A stretch of DNA of 64,000 nucleotides from Pseudophaeobacter sp. (GCA_027019165.1 JALUXC010000017.1:310001-374000); one strand, 5' to 3'. Shown: positions 8,519 through 16,989, counted from the first letter of the stretch. Translations and numbers: made by a program. The notes: generated from the letters alone by a model not told the origin.

Positions 8519-10297
8519 ATGCACGCATATCGCAGCCATACCTGCGCCGAACTGAACAAATCCAATGTAGGCGAGACCGTGCGCCTGTCCGGCTGGGTCC
8601 ACCGGGTCCGCGACCATGGCGGGCTGTTGTTCATCGACCTGCGCGATCACTATGGCATCACACAGGTCATGGCCGACCCCGACAGCCCGGTCTTTGCCGA
8701 GATTGAAAAGGTGCGCTCGGAATGGTGCATCCGCATCGACGGCAATGTGCTGGCGCGCGACGAAAGCCTTGTGAACCCCAAGATCCCCACAGGCGAGATC
8801 GAAGTCTTTATCCGCGACATCGAGGTTCTGGGTAAAGCCGAGGAACTGCCACTGATGGTCTTTGGTGATCAGGAGTACCCGGAAGAAACCCGCCTGCGCT
8901 ATCGCTACCTCGACCTGCGCCGCGAGAAGATGCAAAGCAACATGGTGTTGCGCTCGAAGATGATCCAGTCGATCCGCAAGCGCATGTGGGACAAGGGCTT
9001 CAACGAATACCAGACGCCGATCATCACGGCCTCCTCCCCCGAAGGCGCGCGCGACTTCCTGGTGCCGTCCCGTTTGCATCCGGGCAAGTTCTACGCGCTG
9101 CCGCAGGCCCCGCAGCAGTTCAAGCAGCTGATGATGGTCTCGGGCTTTGACAAGTATTTCCAGATCGCGCCTTGCTTCCGCGATGAAGACCCGCGCGCCG
9201 ACCGCTCGCCTGCGGATTTCTATCAGCTGGACATGGAGATGTCCTTTGTCACCCAGCAGGACGTCTTTGACACCATCCAGCCGGTGATGCAGGGCGTCTT
9301 TGAAGAATTCGGCGGTGGCCGCAAGGTCGACAGCGAATGGCCGCAGATTTCCTACAAGGATGCCGCCAAATGGTACGGCACCGACAAGCCGGACCTGCGC
9401 AACCCGATCAAGATGCAGGATTGCTCGCACCATTTCCGCGGCTCGGGTTTTGCCATCTTTGCCAAACTGCTGGAGCAGGAAGGCACAGAGGTGCGCGCCA
9501 TCCCGGCCCCGACGGGCGGCAGCCGCAAGTTCTGCGACCGCATGAACAAGTTTGCGCAAGGCGAAGGTCTGCCGGGCATGGGCTATATCTTCTGGCGCGA
9601 CCAGGGTGAAGGCATGGAGGCCGCAGGCCCCCTGGCCAAGAACATCGGCCCCGAGCGCACCGAGGCAATCCGCCAGCAGCTGGGCCTTGGCGTGGGCGAT
9701 GCGGCCTTCTTCCTGGGCGGCAAGCCTAAGGCATTTGAGGCCGTCGCGGGCCGTGCCCGCAATGTGATCGGCGAGGAACTGGGGCTGATCGACAAGGACC
9801 GCTTTGCCTTTGCCTGGATCGTGGATTTCCCGATCTACGAACAGGACGAGGAAACCGGCAAGATCGATTTTGAGCACAACCCCTTCTCGATGCCGCAGGG
9901 CGGGATGGAGGCGCTGGAGGGCGATCCCCTGAAGGTTCACGGCTATCAGTACGACCTGGCCTGCAACGGCTATGAGCTGGTTTCGGGCGCGATCCGGAAC
10001 CACAAGCCGGAGATCATGTTCAAGGCTTTCGAGATTGCCGGCTATGGCAAGGAAGAGGTCGAGAAACGCTTTGGCGGCATGGTCAACGCCTTCCAATATG
10101 GCGCGCCGCCCCACGGTGGCTGTGCGGCAGGCATCGACCGGATGGTGATGCTGCTGGCGGATGAGGCCAACATTCGTGAGGTTATCATGTTCCCGATGAA
10201 CCAGCGCGCCGAGGATCTGATGATGTCGGCGCCAAGCGAGCCGATGGCCGAGCAGCTGATGGAACTGGGCCTGCGCGTGATCCCGCAAGATCAGTAA
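8519..10297 (+). CDS. aspS: Aspartyl-tRNA synthetase
   Basis: 592 residues, typical of bacterial AspRS. It charges tRNA-Asp (and in many non-discriminating alphaproteobacterial enzymes also tRNA-Asn; discrimination cannot be told here). The N-terminal OB-fold anticodon-binding domain shows [21 protein letters not shown]. Class II motif 2 ([12 protein letters not shown]), the bacterial GAD insertion, and motif 3 (GIDRMVMLL) near the C-terminus are all visible. The ATG at 8519 ([12 protein letters not shown]) matches the usual start and has AAGAGG upstream; longer in-frame extensions to 8249 are not coding-like. Confidence 0.98.
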   Translation: MHAYRSHTCAELNKSNVGETVRLSGWVHRVRDHGGLLFIDLRDHYGITQVMADPDSPVFAEIEKVRSEWCIRIDGNVLARDESLVNPKIPTGEIEVFIRDIEVLGKAEELPLMVFGDQEYPEETRLRYRYLDLRREKMQSNMVLRSKMIQSIRKRMWDKGFNEYQTPIITASSPEGARDFLVPSRLHPGKFYALPQAPQQFKQLMMVSGFDKYFQIAPCFRDEDPRADRSPADFYQLDMEMSFVTQQDVFDTIQPVMQGVFEEFGGGRKVDSEWPQISYKDAAKWYGTDKPDLRNPIKMQDCSHHFRGSGFAIFAKLLEQEGTEVRAIPAPTGGSRKFCDRMNKFAQGEGLPGMGYIFWRDQGEGMEAAGPLAKNIGPERTEAIRQQLGLGVGDAAFFLGGKPKAFEAVAGRARNVIGEELGLIDKDRFAFAWIVDFPIYEQDEETGKIDFEHNPFSMPQGGMEALEGDPLKVHGYQYDLACNGYELVSGAIRNHKPEIMFKAFEIAGYGKEEVEKRFGGMVNAFQYGAPPHGGCAAGIDRMVMLLADEANIREVIMFPMNQRAEDLMMSAPSEPMAEQLMELGLRVIPQDQ

Positions 10298-10327
10298 ACC
10301 AATAGCGCACCTCTTTAGAAACGACTT

Positions 10328-10357
10328 AAGCCCGGAGCACTGCCTCCGGGCTTTTTG
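10328..10357 (+). terminator. Terminator of aspS
   Basis: Stem AAGCCCGGAG / CTCCGGGCTT with loop cactgc and a T5 tail, 30 bp beyond the stop codon. Confidence 0.85.
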
Positions 10358-10393
10358 GTATCGATTGAGGGGTATTGGAAGGTGCGGGAGCGC

Positions 10394-10534
10394 TCACCGG
10401 TCGGAGCGATGGATCACCATTGGCTCACCGAGGGTGCGGTCACGGTTTTCGCGTATCTCACGCGCCGCATGGCGGGCCTGAAGATAAAGGGCGATGCCCA
10501 AGGTGGCCAAAGCGATCAAGATGATTTCAAGCAT
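10394..10534 (-). CDS. Small single-pass membrane protein (46 aa)
   Basis: Its ATG lies one base after the stop codon of the receiver-domain gene (TGA-C-ATG), so translation is probably coupled. The product starts MLEIILIALATLGIALYLQA (one hydrophobic segment, residues 2-19) and continues as a basic/acidic cytoplasmic or periplasmic tail (RHAAREIRENRDRTLGEP) ending HRSDR. No function is recognised. Position and single-helix architecture suggest a membrane anchor or partner for the upstream receiver protein, which is inference only. Codon use is ordinary for the region. Confidence 0.6.
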   Translation of the reverse strand: MLEIILIALATLGIALYLQARHAAREIRENRDRTLGEPMVIHRSDR

Positions 10535-10535
10535 G

Positions 10536-11255
10536 TCAGATTGCGATTTTCCGTTCTAGTCGCTCTTGAACCATCCCGGCAAGGACTGCGGTTTCGGCAC
10601 CCACAGGCAGGCCGTTGATGCGGGATTTGGCAAGGTTGGCAGCCGCTGTGGCAAGAGGCGCATCGCCGGCGCTGCGGGCAACGCCAGCAACGAATTGAGC
10701 GAGGTAATCGAGCGTCTTGCCTTCCTGGTCTTCGCTCAGAACATCTGCTGCATGGGCCATGTCATCGCGGAAAGCCAATAGGTCAGGCACGATGGTTTCA
10801 TCCTTCAGCTCCTGTAGCCCGGCAGGCTGACGATCTGCAGGCAGGCGGGACAGGATCGCATGCTGGAAAGCCGCGAGGGAGGTGATGGGTTTGGCTAGGA
10901 ACCCGTCTGCTCCAGCCTCGATGGCCTCGGCTGCCTTTGTTTCATCGCCCGAGATTGCGAGGATGACCGAGACGCGCGGGGACACGCGGCTGATTTCAGA
11001 GATGAGTTCGGCGCCAGACCCATCCGGCAGCCCCACATCAGCAATCACGACGGAGGGGCGATATTCCTTCAGGTGGCGGCGGGCCGATTTCAGGCAATCC
11101 GCGCGGCGAATACGGGCCCCGCTGCGCAGGCACAAAAGGCGCAAGGCCTCGCAGGCAAAGCGGCTGTCCTCGACCACCAGAATGGTGAGGCCAAGAAGGG
11201 GGCGCCGCTTGGTGGGCAAACGCTGTGCGGCAGCAAACAGTTCCGAATCGTCCAT
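10536..11255 (-). CDS. Response regulator receiver-domain protein with unassigned C-terminal domain
   Basis: 239 residues. A CheY-like receiver spans about residues 22-140: acidic pair E29/D30, phosphoacceptor D73 (VVIADVGLPDG), S/T position S102, and conserved K122 in FLAKPI. The C-terminal about 95 residues are helical and rich in Ala/Asp/Glu, with no helix-turn-helix or enzymatic motif, so output is probably by protein contact. No histidine kinase is adjacent. A CtrA-like box (11303-11318) lies 48 bp upstream. The second gene of the unit is the 46-residue membrane protein. Confidence 0.85.
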   Translation of the reverse strand: MDDSELFAAAQRLPTKRRPLLGLTILVVEDSRFACEALRLLCLRSGARIRRADCLKSARRHLKEYRPSVVIADVGLPDGSGAELISEISRVSPRVSVILAISGDETKAAEAIEAGADGFLAKPITSLAAFQHAILSRLPADRQPAGLQELKDETIVPDLLAFRDDMAHAADVLSEDQEGKTLDYLAQFVAGVARSAGDAPLATAAANLAKSRINGLPVGAETAVLAGMVQERLERKIAI

Positions 11256-11302
11256 AACTCATACTCCTTGCGGGATACGGGCTTGACGCTATGGATTCGA
11301 GG

Positions 11303-11318
11303 CTAATTACAGGTTAAC
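11303..11318. promoter_or_regulatory. CtrA-like box (CTAA-N7-TTAAC)
   Basis: One mismatch from the alphaproteobacterial CtrA consensus TTAA-N7-TTAA(C). It lies in the gap between the receiver gene (minus) and mce (plus) and could serve either. A sequence this short needs independent support. Confidence 0.3.
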
Positions 11319-11445
11319 GCGCTGCTGGCATGTCTCAGAGCTTTTGGGTCGAACGCCGCGTCCCGTGCGGTTTGGCGCACTTGCCAGCTGCTGCCTGCTG
11401 CCCGTATTGAAGGGCGAAACAGGATGTCAGAGGAGAACACCCGTC

Positions 11446-11850
11446 ATGATCGGTCGATTGAACCATGTTGCCATTGCCGTGCCAGATCTTGAGGCCGCTT
11501 CCGCTCAGTACCGGGATGCGCTGGGAGCGAAGGTTGGTGCGCCGCAGGACGAGCCGGATCACGGCGTGACGGTTGTGTTTATTGAACTCCCAAACACCAA
11601 GATCGAGTTGCTGTACCCCCTGGGAGACGACTCGCCGATCAAGGGCTTCCTGGAAAAGAACCCCTCAGGGGGCATCCACCATGTCTGCTATGAAGTGGAG
11701 GATATCCTTGCAGCGCGTGATCACCTGAAAGAGCAGGGCGCGCGGGTGCTCGGATCAGGGGAGCCGAAGATCGGCGCACATGGCAAGCCGGTTCTCTTCC
11801 TCCATCCGAAGGATTTCAATGGCTGCCTGGTGGAACTGGAGCAGGTTTGA
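11446..11850 (+). CDS. mce: Methylmalonyl-CoA epimerase
   Basis: 134 residues, VOC (glyoxalase-fold) superfamily. It interconverts (S)- and (R)-methylmalonyl-CoA (and ethylmalonyl-CoA in the ethylmalonyl-CoA pathway). It starts with IGRLNHVAIAVPDLEAA (metal ligand His in NHVAIAV), contains GGIHHVCYEV (second module His), and ends with PKDFNGCLVELEQ (ligand Glu). The ATG at 11446 has AGGAG upstream. It is followed at 54 bp by a DUF1467 gene. meaB, which services the mutase of the same pathway, is at 43744 in this window. Confidence 0.93.
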   Translation: MIGRLNHVAIAVPDLEAASAQYRDALGAKVGAPQDEPDHGVTVVFIELPNTKIELLYPLGDDSPIKGFLEKNPSGGIHHVCYEVEDILAARDHLKEQGARVLGSGEPKIGAHGKPVLFLHPKDFNGCLVELEQV

Positions 11851-11904
11851 TCCTATCTGTAGCCCGCGCCGTTTGGGGCGCGCGGAACTGGGAGTGATGG
11901 CGCG

Positions 11905-12180
11905 ATGGGGATAACATCGGGACTGGTGCTATATGCGGTGATTTGGTTCATGACCTTTCTGATCGTGATCCCGATCCGGCTTGAAACCCAAGGGGACAAG
12001 GGTGAGATCGTTCCCGGCACCCATGCCGGTGCGCCTGAGCACCATTATCTTAGGCAAAAGGCCTGGATCACAACCTTTGCGTCTTTTGTCATCTGGGCCA
12101 TCATTGCAGGGATCATCCTGTCTGGCGTGATCAGCGTCAATGACTTCGACTGGTTTGATCGCCTGCCCGATCCCAGTTGA
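11905..12180 (+). CDS. DUF1467 family membrane protein
   Basis: 91 residues with two membrane helices (about 5-25 and 55-77), separated by a conserved polar loop with the features PIRLETQGDKGEIVPGTHAGAP. This pattern is characteristic of DUF1467. Function unknown. It probably shares a transcript with mce (54-bp gap). GGGAG is placed 10 bases before the ATG. The GC-rich palindromic repeat lies directly downstream and may act as the 3' boundary of the transcript. Confidence 0.8.
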   Translation: MGITSGLVLYAVIWFMTFLIVIPIRLETQGDKGEIVPGTHAGAPEHHYLRQKAWITTFASFVIWAIIAGIILSGVISVNDFDWFDRLPDPS

Positions 12181-12188
12181 TGTGACGA

Positions 12189-12335
12189 TAATAGGCGGGC
12201 TTCTCCCGTCCGTCGTCGATCTTTTGTCCAAAGACCTCCTCCCGTTGGGCCCGGCGCTGCGCTTTGCGCAGCGCCGGGCCCAAGGCCGCCAGGGCGTATC
12301 AGCCTCTGGCTGAGCGCCTGCGGGCGCGGGAGCCC
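12189..12335. repeat. GC-rich palindromic intergenic repeat, copy 1
   Basis: Contains an 18-bp perfect stem (12245-12262 / 12266-12283; left arm TTGGGCCCGGCGCTGCGC, loop TTT) flanked by GGGCTTCTCCCG-like and GGGCGCGGGAGCCC sequences. Inverted relatives occur at 16990-17085 and 28545-28770, and a looser one at 41027-41115. Copies 1 and 2 share TGGCGGCCTTGGGCCCGGCG (copy 1 on the minus strand). All four lie in intergenic gaps next to gene ends. Confidence 0.75.
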
Positions 12336-12344
12336 TTGTTTGCT

Positions 12345-13037
12345 TCAGCCTCGCCGATGTAACCCGTGAAAGATATGCGTGAAAGTTGCTGCCCCCAAGA
12401 TCGGGATGATCAGGTTCAAAACGGGAATTGACAGTGGCATGGCCATCAACGTCCCGGCTAGCCATATCGTTCCCAGGTGCTGGCGTCGCATCTGGCGTGC
12501 TTCAGGCATGCCGACACGCCGCGCCGCGGCAAGCGTGAAGTATTCCCGCCCCAGGAAGAACCCGTTCAGGCCCCAGAAAATGAACATCGCCACAGGCGGA
12601 AACATGAAATAGAGCACCAGCGCCAAAAGGTTCGCGGCAATAAGCACGCCGAGGAAATTCACCGTGTCCCGAACCGCCTCAAGAAAGGTTGGCTCGGTGG
12701 CCTTGGGCAGGGCCGGAAAATGCCTGTCCTCGACAGCCTGCGCCACTTCGTCCAGAAACATCGATGTGATCGCTGAGGCAACAGGGATCATCAGAAATAC
12801 GGACAGGACCATCATCAGGAAGATCGACCCGATGGACAGGATATCGTCCAGCCAGGTCACTTCTCCAAGGATGGGGAGGGTGACCTGCGGTCCGACGAGC
12901 CACTGTACCCCAAAGAAAAAGAGCACATAGGTACCCATCAAAAGGGCCAGGGTCAGCCCGACCCCAAGCATCAGCACCTTGCGAAAGCGAGGGTCTCCCA
13001 CCTGGGCGAGGGTCTTGAAAAAGGCGTCAAATATCAT
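12345..13037 (-). CDS. EI24/CysZ-like membrane protein
   Basis: 230 residues with at least four long hydrophobic segments (about 25-47, 68-95, 130-160 and 195-220) and the EI24-type feature GLNGFFLGREYFTLAAARR near residue 160. Relatives include CysZ, a sulfate permease; sulfate transport is not implied here because no cys genes are nearby. Its ATG overlaps the stop of the nitroreductase gene by 4 bases (ATGA), so the two are co-translated. Confidence 0.82.
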   Translation of the reverse strand: MIFDAFFKTLAQVGDPRFRKVLMLGVGLTLALLMGTYVLFFFGVQWLVGPQVTLPILGEVTWLDDILSIGSIFLMMVLSVFLMIPVASAITSMFLDEVAQAVEDRHFPALPKATEPTFLEAVRDTVNFLGVLIAANLLALVLYFMFPPVAMFIFWGLNGFFLGREYFTLAAARRVGMPEARQMRRQHLGTIWLAGTLMAMPLSIPVLNLIIPILGAATFTHIFHGLHRRG

Positions 13038-13612
13038 TCACTCATCCAGCTGGTGATGCGCTCCAAATCCGGGCGCGGACGTTCGGGCGGCTTGGTGCCC
13101 TCCGTTGCAATGTGAATCAGACCTGCAATCCGTTCATTGGCGGCAAGGCCAAAGGCCTCCTCGCAAAACTGACGGTCGTGGCTCACCCAACCAGAGAGCC
13201 AGTTCGCGCCCCAGCCTGCAGCAAGGGCTGCGTTCAAAAGGGCCAGGCAAACGGCGCCCGCAGAATAGGTTTGCTCGACCACGGGAATCTTTGTGCTTTC
13301 GATCTGAACCTCAACCACGACGACGGCCAGCTGACCCAGATCGAACTGGCTGCGCCCTTTTGCGATGTCTTCTGGCGATTTGCCGAGCCGTTCTCCCGCG
13401 GAGGTTGTCAGCTCCGCCAGCCGTGCCATGGCGGGTTTTTCCACCACGATAAAACGCCAGGGTTCCAGTTTGCCGTGGTCCGGCGTGCGCGCTGCAGCAG
13501 TCAAAAGCGGCATCAGCTCTTCGCGGCTCGGGGCTGGCGCTATCAGTGTTTTTGCGGGCCGTGACCGGCGTGTCAGAAGAAATTCCAGGGCGGCGTCATT
13601 GCGTTCCGGCAT
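13034..13612 (-). CDS. Nitroreductase family protein (YdjA-like)
   Basis: 192 residues, FMN-dependent oxidoreductase fold. Seen: L-L-T-R-R-S-R-P (FMN-phosphate contact), A-A-R-T-P-D-H-G-K-L-E-P-W-R-F (the pattern of YdjA-type enzymes), and AAGWGANWLSGW in the C-terminal half. The short length and single-domain organisation match YdjA, which probably reduces nitro-compounds or quinones with NAD(P)H. The ATG at 13612 (MPERND) has AAAGG upstream and is preferred to a longer frame from 13657. A promoter-like TTGAAA-N17-ATATAC overlaps the inverted repeat at 13646-13657. Confidence 0.85.
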   Translation of the reverse strand: MPERNDAALEFLLTRRSRPAKTLIAPAPSREELMPLLTAAARTPDHGKLEPWRFIVVEKPAMARLAELTTSAGERLGKSPEDIAKGRSQFDLGQLAVVVVEVQIESTKIPVVEQTYSAGAVCLALLNAALAAGWGANWLSGWVSHDRQFCEEAFGLAANERIAGLIHIATEGTKPPERPRPDLERITSWMSE

Positions 13613-13645
13613 ATGTGAAACCTTTTTACATTTGTGGTGTATATG

Positions 13646-13657
13646 TTGGCCAGCCAA
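13646..13657. promoter_or_regulatory. Inverted repeat TTGGC-N2-GCCAA in the nitroreductase promoter
   Basis: Inverted repeat lying between the proposed -35 (TTGAAA) and -10 (ATATAC/TATACA) of the minus-strand nitroreductase gene, 34 bp before its start. A repressor site there would block transcription. The regulator is unknown. Confidence 0.3.
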
Positions 13658-13840
13658 GCTATTTCAAGGGGCTGAGGACCAGCTGACAAGTATATCCGAG
13701 CGATGACTGCGGGTGTGCTGAGCCCGTATCATTGTGCGAATGGCATGCCAAATCTTGCCGGCCCATCGGCGGATGTGAAGATAGACAGGTTTTGCCTGTA
13801 GGATAAAGAGCCTTCTGACTGAGGCGGGGCCTGTATCGGG

Positions 13841-14305
13841 TTATTCCCAGACAAGCCTTTGGCCGCTGAGGCAGGCATGCAAAGCGCCAGCTGGGACAAG
13901 TCCCAACTGTTCGAAAAAGGTGATATAGTCCATGTGCCCTATGTATTCGGCAATTCTGTCGCCCTCGAAGCGAACCATAAGAGAATCATAGCCTTCGATC
14001 TGCTTGCTGTTCCCGAGGCGACGCGCGGTAATGTGTATGCGCATTGAAATCCAATCGGCGTCTTCGACTTTGTGCGTTACGCTGAATGTGGTGGGGCCAA
14101 TCAGCCCGCGCACGACGTGAGACAGTTCTGCCCATTCCTGGATCGGGACCTCTTCACCGCGCGTAACGGCGCCGCGGTAAGTTGCACCTTGGACGACAAA
14201 GTCTTCGATTTTGCCCGGTGAAGCCCCCCCAAAGGCCGCATTCAGGAAATCACGTACACGGGTTTCTTTGTCAAAAGTACAGTATGCGGAATGCGACTGA
14301 GCCAT
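13841..14305 (-). CDS. SnoaL/NTF2-like protein
   Basis: 154 residues with the small alpha+beta NTF2-like pattern: N-terminal helices with an aromatic FLNAAFGG, a central strand set (FSVTHKVEDADWISMRIHITARR) and a closing strand RIAEYIGHMDYITFFEQLGLVP typical of SnoaL-like or nuclear-transport-factor-like folds. Such proteins may be isomerases, cyclases or ligand binders; no catalytic residues can be named. GC content is visibly lower than that of flanking genes (near 50% in parts), which hints at acquisition. The ATG at 14305 (MAQSHS) is chosen; a longer frame to 14401 overlaps the opposite-strand gene region. The gap 13613-13840 contains no gene. Confidence 0.65.
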   Translation of the reverse strand: MAQSHSAYCTFDKETRVRDFLNAAFGGASPGKIEDFVVQGATYRGAVTRGEEVPIQEWAELSHVVRGLIGPTTFSVTHKVEDADWISMRIHITARRLGNSKQIEGYDSLMVRFEGDRIAEYIGHMDYITFFEQLGLVPAGALHACLSGQRLVWE

Positions 14306-14410
14306 TTGTGACACCTGATAGCGATATGCTATGGCAGTGTGACCCGGTTGGGGGGCACCTGTACAGGGCGTTTTCAACGTCAGGTGGAGCAAATTCAGCA
14401 TGGAGCGAAA

Positions 14411-14686
14411 ATGGGGCGCCTCAAAAAGAAAGATCTGCCTGATCTGACTGACCTTGCAGTTCCCGGAGCCAGCCTGTCTGTTCGGGCCGTTCCAAAGGCA
14501 TCAAGCAATGCCATTCAGCGCACGCCCGTCGGCCTGAAGGTGCTGGTCACGGCAGCGCCAGAAAATGGAAAAGCAAATGACGCGGTCCGCGCACTTCTTG
14601 CAAGCGCATTGGGGGTGGCGCCCTCGGATCTGAAATTGCAGCGCGGTGCCACATCACGGGACAAGGTCTTTGTCCTGATCGGCTGA
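14411..14686 (+). CDS. DUF167 (YggU-like) family protein
   Basis: 91 residues with the YggU/DUF167 core: L-S-V-R-A-V-P-K-A-S-S-N-A-I, G-L-K-V-L-V-T-A-A-P-E-N-G-K-A-N-D-A-V and the end block L-Q-R-G-A-T-S-R-D-K. Function is unknown; the family is widespread and cytoplasmic. The ATG at 14411 follows GGAG and gives the normal family length. An upstream in-frame extension to 14339 is unlikely. Confidence 0.88.
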   Translation: MGRLKKKDLPDLTDLAVPGASLSVRAVPKASSNAIQRTPVGLKVLVTAAPENGKANDAVRALLASALGVAPSDLKLQRGATSRDKVFVLIG

Positions 14687-14707
14687 CTATGTGGCGTTTG
14701 CCGTATC

Positions 14708-14962
14708 TCAGCCCTTGGTACCTGCAGTGTCTTCCGGCACCAGCCTGTAGACCCCCTCTGGCAGGTCCAATGCAGCGGCCAAGTCGCGCAGCTGCCCATG
14801 GGAGAGAGTGATTTTCTCTACCCTGTCCGTGCGTGGGTCAAATTGCTCTACCGTGATGCATTCGGAAAAGGCGTTGATGACGACATCTTCCAGAAGCGGC
14901 GCTTCGCCTTCATCGACGAGCGTCACGATGGTCGAGTCGAATTCGTGTTCGATTGTAAACAT
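14708..14962 (-). CDS. Small conserved-looking protein of unknown function (84 aa)
   Basis: Acidic 84-residue protein starting MFTIEHEFDSTIVTLVDEGE, with E-Q-F-D-P-R-T-D-R-V-E-K-I-T-L-S and a C-terminal L-P-E-G-V-Y-R-L. No membrane segment. I do not recognise the family. It faces DUF167 (convergent, 21 bp apart). The start at 14962 is the first internal Met that leaves a clean beta-strand N-terminus; a longer start up to 15109 cannot be excluded because the ribosome-binding site is weak. Confidence 0.6.
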   Translation of the reverse strand: MFTIEHEFDSTIVTLVDEGEAPLLEDVVINAFSECITVEQFDPRTDRVEKITLSHGQLRDLAAALDLPEGVYRLVPEDTAGTKG

Positions 14963-15129
14963 AGGCAGATGTTGCCATTCGCGGGCTCGGATTTGCAAGT
15001 GGTCCTGTTGGCGAAAAGGCGCGCTTGCATTCTGAAATGGCGCCATGCGGCTTGATAGATCCCGCGGGGTGGTTGATCCTTGTGACGCTCGGGCCGTATG
15101 ACAGGGCAATCAGGAACAAGGGTGGCGGA

Positions 15130-15855
15130 ATGCGCTTTGTAATTTTGACTTTGGTCCTTGCTGTGCTGGGGGGCTGTTCGGTTCCGGTACCGCCATTGCA
15201 GACCGCAGATGCGCCAAATACGGGCAGTGTCGGCGGCAGTGTTCCCGGACTGTCTCCTCGAGAGGCCCAGGCTGCCTTTTCCACGGTGAAGGCACGGGTC
15301 GAGCCGGTGGCCGAGCAGACCTGCCGGACCCAGACCCGTGGGATGAATTGCGATTTTGCGATCGTGATCGACCCGGACCCTCAGGCGCCGCCCAATGCCT
15401 ATCAGAGCCTGTCCCGATCTGGCCGCCCGGTCATCACCTTTACCCGCTCCATGCTGGGGCAGATTGCCAATCAGGACGAGTTGGCTTTTGTCATGGCCCA
15501 TGAGGCGGCTCACCACATAGAAGGGCATTTGGCGCGTCAGCAGCAGAACGCGGTTGCGGGGTCGGTCCTATTGGCCGGGCTGGCGAGCCTCGCGGGGGGC
15601 AGCGCGGCGGAGATTTCGAACGCGCAGGATCTGGGCGCCATCGTCGGTGCGCGCAGCTATTCAAAGGAGTTCGAGCTGGAGGCCGACCGGCTTGGCACGC
15701 TCATCACGCACAAGGCGGGCTACCGGCCCAGTGTGGGCGTCAAGTTCTTTGACCGCCTGCCGGATCCCGGTGATCGCTTCCTTGGTACACACCCGGCCAA
15801 TCCGGACCGGGTTCGTATCGTGCAGGAGACCATCACACGCTATGGTCTGAACTGA
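15130..15855 (+). CDS. M48 family metalloprotease, lipoprotein
   Basis: 241 residues. The signal peptide has lipobox L-G-G-C (Cys near residue 16), so the protein is anchored to a membrane from the periplasmic side. The zinc motif H-E-A-A-H-H is at residues 124-129, with the downstream metal-ligand Glu in F-E-L-E-A-D-R-L-G (about 183), the classic M48 (HtpX/BepA/LoiP) arrangement. No TPR region is present, unlike BepA, so it resembles LoiP/YcaL-type quality-control proteases. The ATG at 15130 follows GGTGGCGG. It is followed after 8 bp by the YigZ-like gene, probably in the same transcript. Confidence 0.85.
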   Translation: MRFVILTLVLAVLGGCSVPVPPLQTADAPNTGSVGGSVPGLSPREAQAAFSTVKARVEPVAEQTCRTQTRGMNCDFAIVIDPDPQAPPNAYQSLSRSGRPVITFTRSMLGQIANQDELAFVMAHEAAHHIEGHLARQQQNAVAGSVLLAGLASLAGGSAAEISNAQDLGAIVGARSYSKEFELEADRLGTLITHKAGYRPSVGVKFFDRLPDPGDRFLGTHPANPDRVRIVQETITRYGLN

Positions 15856-15863
15856 GTTTGAGC

Positions 15864-16220
15864 ATGGCCGATCTACGCAAACTTGGGGTGGTTCTTACGG
15901 ACCGTGGGTCGCGCTATGCCGTGAGCGGAGCCTTTGTCTCCTGTCGCGAGGATGTGGATGCTGTGCTGGCCGAACTCAAGTCTGACCGGGCCTATGCCAA
16001 GGCGACACACAACACATGGGCCGCCATCCTGCCGACCGGCGGGCTAAAAGCCGATGACGGAGAGAGCGGTGCTGGTATGGTCATCCTGCGCATGATGGAA
16101 CGCGAGGGGCTGAGCGATCACGTGATTATTGTTACCCGCTGGTATGGGGGCAAAAAGCTGGGCGGCGACCGGTTTCGCCGTGTTCAGGATGCCGTGCGCG
16201 CCTATCTTGAGGAACTCTGA
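15864..16220 (+). CDS. YigZ/UPF0029 (IMPACT N-terminal) family protein, short form
   Basis: 118 residues covering the IMPACT/YigZ N-terminal domain: KATHNTWAAIL, D-D-G-E-S-G-A-G, then VIIVTRWYGGKKLGGDRFRRVQDA, a block that is diagnostic of the family. Usual YigZ proteins are about 200 aa with an additional C-terminal ferredoxin-like domain, which is absent here. Function unknown. It follows the M48 gene at 8 bp; an alternative TTG start lies at 15858. Confidence 0.85.
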   Translation: MADLRKLGVVLTDRGSRYAVSGAFVSCREDVDAVLAELKSDRAYAKATHNTWAAILPTGGLKADDGESGAGMVILRMMEREGLSDHVIIVTRWYGGKKLGGDRFRRVQDAVRAYLEEL

Positions 16221-16319
16221 CGCTGCTGTGGCGCGCGGCGCAGCGCCTTGACCTGCATCAAGGTGGAATTTCCGTTCCCTGCTACCCTTTTGCCTGAAAC
16301 GCATCTGGGAGAACGCGCG

Positions 16320-16607
16320 ATGGCTGATTTCTCAACTCACGGGAAAGGTACACTCCGAACGCATGCTGCGCTGTTTGACGAAATGGGGCGTGCGCTGGGG
16401 CTGGATCTGCAGGAAGCTGCCATTGCCGGTCGGCTCAACTTCGACGAAATCGGCGAGGCTGTGCTGCGCTGCAGACGCTGTGCGCACCCGGGCAAATGCG
16501 CGGTTTGGCTGCAATCTCATGACGGGCAAGGAACCGCAGGAGACACCCCAGACTACTGCCGCAATCGGGATTTGTTGGGATACCTGCGCGAGCCTTCGGG
16601 GTGCTGA
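16320..16607 (+). CDS. DUF6455 family cysteine-motif protein A
   Basis: 95 residues. After a helical N-terminus (ALFDEMGRALGLDL) comes a four-cysteine module: R-C-R-R-C-x(5)-C-x(2)-W-L ... Y-C-R-N, spacing C-x2-C-x5-C-x21-C. It closes with L-x(2)-L-R. This arrangement matches DUF6455, whose function is unknown; the cysteines could bind zinc or an Fe-S cluster. GGGAG precedes the ATG. A paralogue follows 56 bp later. Confidence 0.78.
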   Translation: MADFSTHGKGTLRTHAALFDEMGRALGLDLQEAAIAGRLNFDEIGEAVLRCRRCAHPGKCAVWLQSHDGQGTAGDTPDYCRNRDLLGYLREPSGC

Positions 16608-16663
16608 ACCTCGGAAGGTGGCGTTTTCGAGACATGATCACATAGCTATCAAGGGAGGGCGTT

Positions 16664-16936
16664 ATGCAGCCTTTAGGTGATGCACTGGTCCATCTGAGAC
16701 TGCTGGGCCTCATGGCAAAAACCGTTGACGTGGATCTGGCCGAAGCCTTTGCCGAAGGGAAAATCACTCCGGAGGAGTGGGCAAAGATGGTCAATCGCTG
16801 CAGGGCCTGTGGCTGCGTTGAAAGATGCGAGCGTTGGCTGGCTTGCCATGAGCATTCCGCAGATGCGCCAGAAGGGTGCAACAATGCGAACCGCCTGCGC
16901 AGCTTACGGAAGCCTGAAACCTCTGCGGTCGATTGA
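16664..16936 (+). CDS. DUF6455 family cysteine-motif protein B
   Basis: 90 residues, same architecture as the preceding gene: helical start ([22 protein letters not shown]), R-C-R-A-C-G-C-x(3)-C-x(2)-W-L, then E-G-C-N-N and L-R-S-L-R. It has two additional cysteines (one after C-x2-C, one in LACHEH). A strong AAGGGAGG lies upstream. The pair probably arose by duplication, although the two copies are well diverged. Confidence 0.78.
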   Translation: MQPLGDALVHLRLLGLMAKTVDVDLAEAFAEGKITPEEWAKMVNRCRACGCVERCERWLACHEHSADAPEGCNNANRLRSLRKPETSAVD

Positions 16937-16989
16937 AGCATCTGCTCCATCGCAAAACCCGTGGTCTGATCCTCGGTCGCGCTGATCAT

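Noticed and set aside
8228-10288. 686-codon minus-strand open frame
   Set aside because: Antisense to aspS, which is unambiguous.
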